Below, one piece after another: positions 12,908 through 14,624 of a stretch of 14,624 nucleotides of DNA. Each line of letters begins with the position of its first letter. Position 1 is the stretch's first letter. The stretch spans positions 1 through 14,624 of the forward strand of contig JALWQS010000120.1 in the NCBI GenBank assembly GCA_027083015.1, written 5' to 3'. Source of the stretch: Candidatus Woesearchaeota archaeon. GTDB lineage: Archaea; Nanobdellota; Nanobdellia; Woesearchaeales; UBA11576. The position numbers were made by a program, and so were the translations under genes. The notes under the pieces were generated by a model. That model was not told the DNA's origin. It made no database searches and saw nothing but the letters and a program-made list of their open reading frames with translations.

Positions 12908-14624
12908 TCAGATATAGTAAAGTTTATTTTCTGATTTTTGTTGCCTGTCCATCTGTGATTCTGGTTTGTTTGCTCTTGGTCTGTTGCTGTCAGGATCTCT
13001 TCTGAATGTCATGTTGAGGTCTCTTAGGAACCTGTTCATCCCTTCTTGCATATTGTAAGGTCCAAACACCTCTCCTTTGATCGCTGGTTTTCCGTCGAAC
13101 ACCATTAGTTTTTTTGATAGGTAGTCTATAAACAGCAGGTCATGGTCCACGATAAGGGCGCTTGTGCCTTTTTGTTCCATGAAGTCTGATATTATCTTTG
13201 ATACTCTTATCCTTTGTTCGACATCAAGGTATGCTGATGGTTCGTCCATAAGGTAAAGGTCTGCTTTTGTTGATAGGCACTTTGCTATTGCCACTCTTTG
13301 CAGTTCTCCTCCGCTGAGTTGACTTAGTTTTTTCATTGTCAGCGGTTCTATGTTCAGCGGTCTTATCAGCGTGGTTTCGTAGTTTTCCAGCGCTTCTTTT
13401 AGGAAGTTTATCACGAGTTCTTCGTTGTTTTCTATGTATTGTGGTTTGTACGCGACTGTCACTTCTTCATCCACTTCTCCTGAATCTGGTTTTTCTTCTC
13501 CTGCCAGTATCTTTACGAAGCTTGTTTTTCCTGTTCCGTTCTCTCCTAGTATTCCTATGACATCATTCTTGGCGACTTCTCCTCCTTCTGCTTTTAGTTC
13601 GAACTTCCCCAGTTTTTTCTTTACATTGTTCCATGTTACTTGTATCTCTTTTCCTTCTTTTTGTATTGGCGGTTTTGCTTCGAATCTTATCTGGTAGTCT
13701 CTGAATCTGATGTTCTCGTCTTTTAGGTATCCTTCCAGGAACGTGTTTATTCCTACTCTTGTGCTTTTGGGCGTGCTTACTATTCCGAAGCCTCCTGTTC
13801 TTCCGTACATGATATGTACCAGGTCTGTTATGTAGTCCAGTATTATGAGGTCGTGTTCTATCACTAGCACTGCTGTTTTTTCGTCTGCTAGTTCTCTTAT
13901 GAACTTGCTTACTTTTAGTCTTTGTTTTATGTCTAGATATGATGTTGGTTCGTCGAATACGTATAGGTTTGCTTCTTTCATTACTGTGGCTGCTATGGCT
14001 ATCCTCTGTAGTTCTCCTCCGCTAATTTTTGTTATGCTGTTGTCAAGTATTTCTCTTAGTTCTAGCGCATCCACTATCTCTTCAAATGTTCCTTTTTGGT
14101 CTGCTTTCTTTAGCAGCTCTCTTACTGTTCCCTTGAACTGTTTTGGTATCAGGTCTACTTGTTGTGGTTTGTAGGATACTCTTATCTCTCCTGCTTTTAT
14201 CTTTTCAAAGAATCTTTGGGCTTCTGTTCCTTTGAAATGTTCCAGTAGCTCTTCATATGTGGCTTCTTCTTTTCGTCCAAGGTTTGGTTTCAGCACTCCT
14301 GATAGTATCTTTATCGCGGTCGTTTTTCCTATCCCGTTGACTCCTATGATCCCCACTACTTTTCCGAATATAGGTGTTGGTAATGAGAATAGTGCGAACC
14401 CGTTGTCTCCGAACCTGTGTATCGGTTCTTTGTTCAGCGCTTCTGGCAGGTTGATTATTTCTATGGCTTGGAACGGGCACCTGTTTTGGCATATCCCGCA
14501 ACCTATGCATAATTCTTCATCTATCCATGCTTTGTGGTGTGTTGGGTCTTCTTTTATGCATTCTTCTCCTTTCCTGTTTATCGGACAGAGTTTTGCACAT
14601 AAGAAGTTTCCGCACCCTACTGGT
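12908..14624 (-). CDS. ABCE1 / Rli1 ribosome-recycling ATPase, 5' partial
   Basis: Iron-sulfur twin-ATPase that splits ribosomes after termination. The gene runs in from beyond the right edge; 571 residues are visible and only about a dozen N-terminal ones seem missing (usual length about 590-600). Residues 1-50 hold eight cysteines for two [4Fe-4S] clusters: CGNFLCAKLCP, GEEC and CIGCGICQNRCP. NBD1 has GVNGIGKTT (94-102), ISGGELQR (about 200-207), FDEPTSYLD and IEHD; NBD2 has GENGTGKTS (360-368), LSGGELQR (about 436-443), MDEPSAYLD and VDHD. The hinge signature FRRDP...RPRANK...DRQQK closes the protein. All catalytic motifs are intact. The GTG at 14356 lies inside NBD1, just before its Walker A motif, and is not the start. 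Downstream on the same strand are HAD and rnp3. Confidence 0.96.
   Translation of the reverse strand, partial: PVGCGNFLCAKLCPINRKGEECIKEDPTHHKAWIDEELCIGCGICQNRCPFQAIEIINLPEALNKEPIHRFGDNGFALFSLPTPIFGKVVGIIGVNGIGKTTAIKILSGVLKPNLGRKEEATYEELLEHFKGTEAQRFFEKIKAGEIRVSYKPQQVDLIPKQFKGTVRELLKKADQKGTFEEIVDALELREILDNSITKISGGELQRIAIAATVMKEANLYVFDEPTSYLDIKQRLKVSKFIRELADEKTAVLVIEHDLIILDYITDLVHIMYGRTGGFGIVSTPKSTRVGINTFLEGYLKDENIRFRDYQIRFEAKPPIQKEGKEIQVTWNNVKKKLGKFELKAEGGEVAKNDVIGILGENGTGKTSFVKILAGEEKPDSGEVDEEVTVAYKPQYIENNEELVINFLKEALENYETTLIRPLNIEPLTMKKLSQLSGGELQRVAIAKCLSTKADLYLMDEPSAYLDVEQRIRVSKIISDFMEQKGTSALIVDHDLLFIDYLSKKLMVFDGKPAIKGEVFGPYNMQEGMNRFLRDLNMTFRRDPDSNRPRANKPESQMDRQQKSENKLYYI

Noticed and set aside
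14253..14510. Arg-rich open frame on - overlapping the ABCE1 iron-sulfur region
   Set aside because: The correct frame reads the eight-Cys [4Fe-4S] domain and NBD1 Walker A of ABCE1 without interruption; this is an out-of-frame shadow.
1..14624. Defence system, CRISPR array, mobile element or tRNA gene
   Set aside because: No regularly spaced direct repeats, transposase or integrase motifs, or tRNA-like cloverleaf were seen; the short gaps leave no room for unrecognised larger elements.

Overview
The window looks like a compact archaeal chromosome segment, most likely from a DPANN-type lineage (Woesearchaeota or Pacearchaeota-like). The evidence is an archaeal/eukaryotic-type ABCE1 (Rli1) ribosome-recycling ATPase, an archaeal TrmI tRNA methyltransferase, a DUF99 protein, a probable RNase P p30 subunit, GGTGA-type Shine-Dalgarno sites, TATA-like boxes, TTG starts, and a huge N-glycosylation-sequon-rich surface protein. 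The lineage is an inference from gene content and style; no rRNA marker is present. Genes are packed tightly, with no gap longer than about 80 bases between CDSs.

Layout: bases 1-7116 (+) hold the 3' part of a giant extracellular protein of at least 2371 residues, built from Ig/FN3-like and cadherin-like modules with a seven-repeat beta-propeller that appears to be nested inside one module. It is followed at 7163-8887 (+) by a 574-residue membrane protein with signal peptide, beta-rich ectodomain, Cys cluster, 11-Gly linker, one transmembrane helix and a cytoplasmic helical tail. The large protein has no visible C-terminal anchor, so the two may work as a surface pair (inference). An RNA-metabolism block follows on +: TrmI (8943-9758), DUF99 (9794-10366) and two tandem HIT-domain proteins (10401-10979, 10984-11403). 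On the - strand, converging on the HIT genes, lie ABCE1 (from beyond the right edge to 12908), a HAD-family phosphatase (12826-12224) and the probable RNase P component 3 (12223-11438). The last two abut as TAA-ATG.

Together the right half is a translation/tRNA-maturation neighbourhood: tRNA m1A methylation, RNase P, ribosome recycling and nucleotide-handling HIT proteins. The left half is a cell-surface locus. I see no CRISPR array, transposase, tRNA, rRNA or recognisable defence system. The observations most worth a second look are the nested propeller and the surface protein pair, the tandem HIT paralogs of which one has HxHxN in place of HxHxH, and a chromosome-strand-specific T excess that flips synonymous codon choice between + and - genes.
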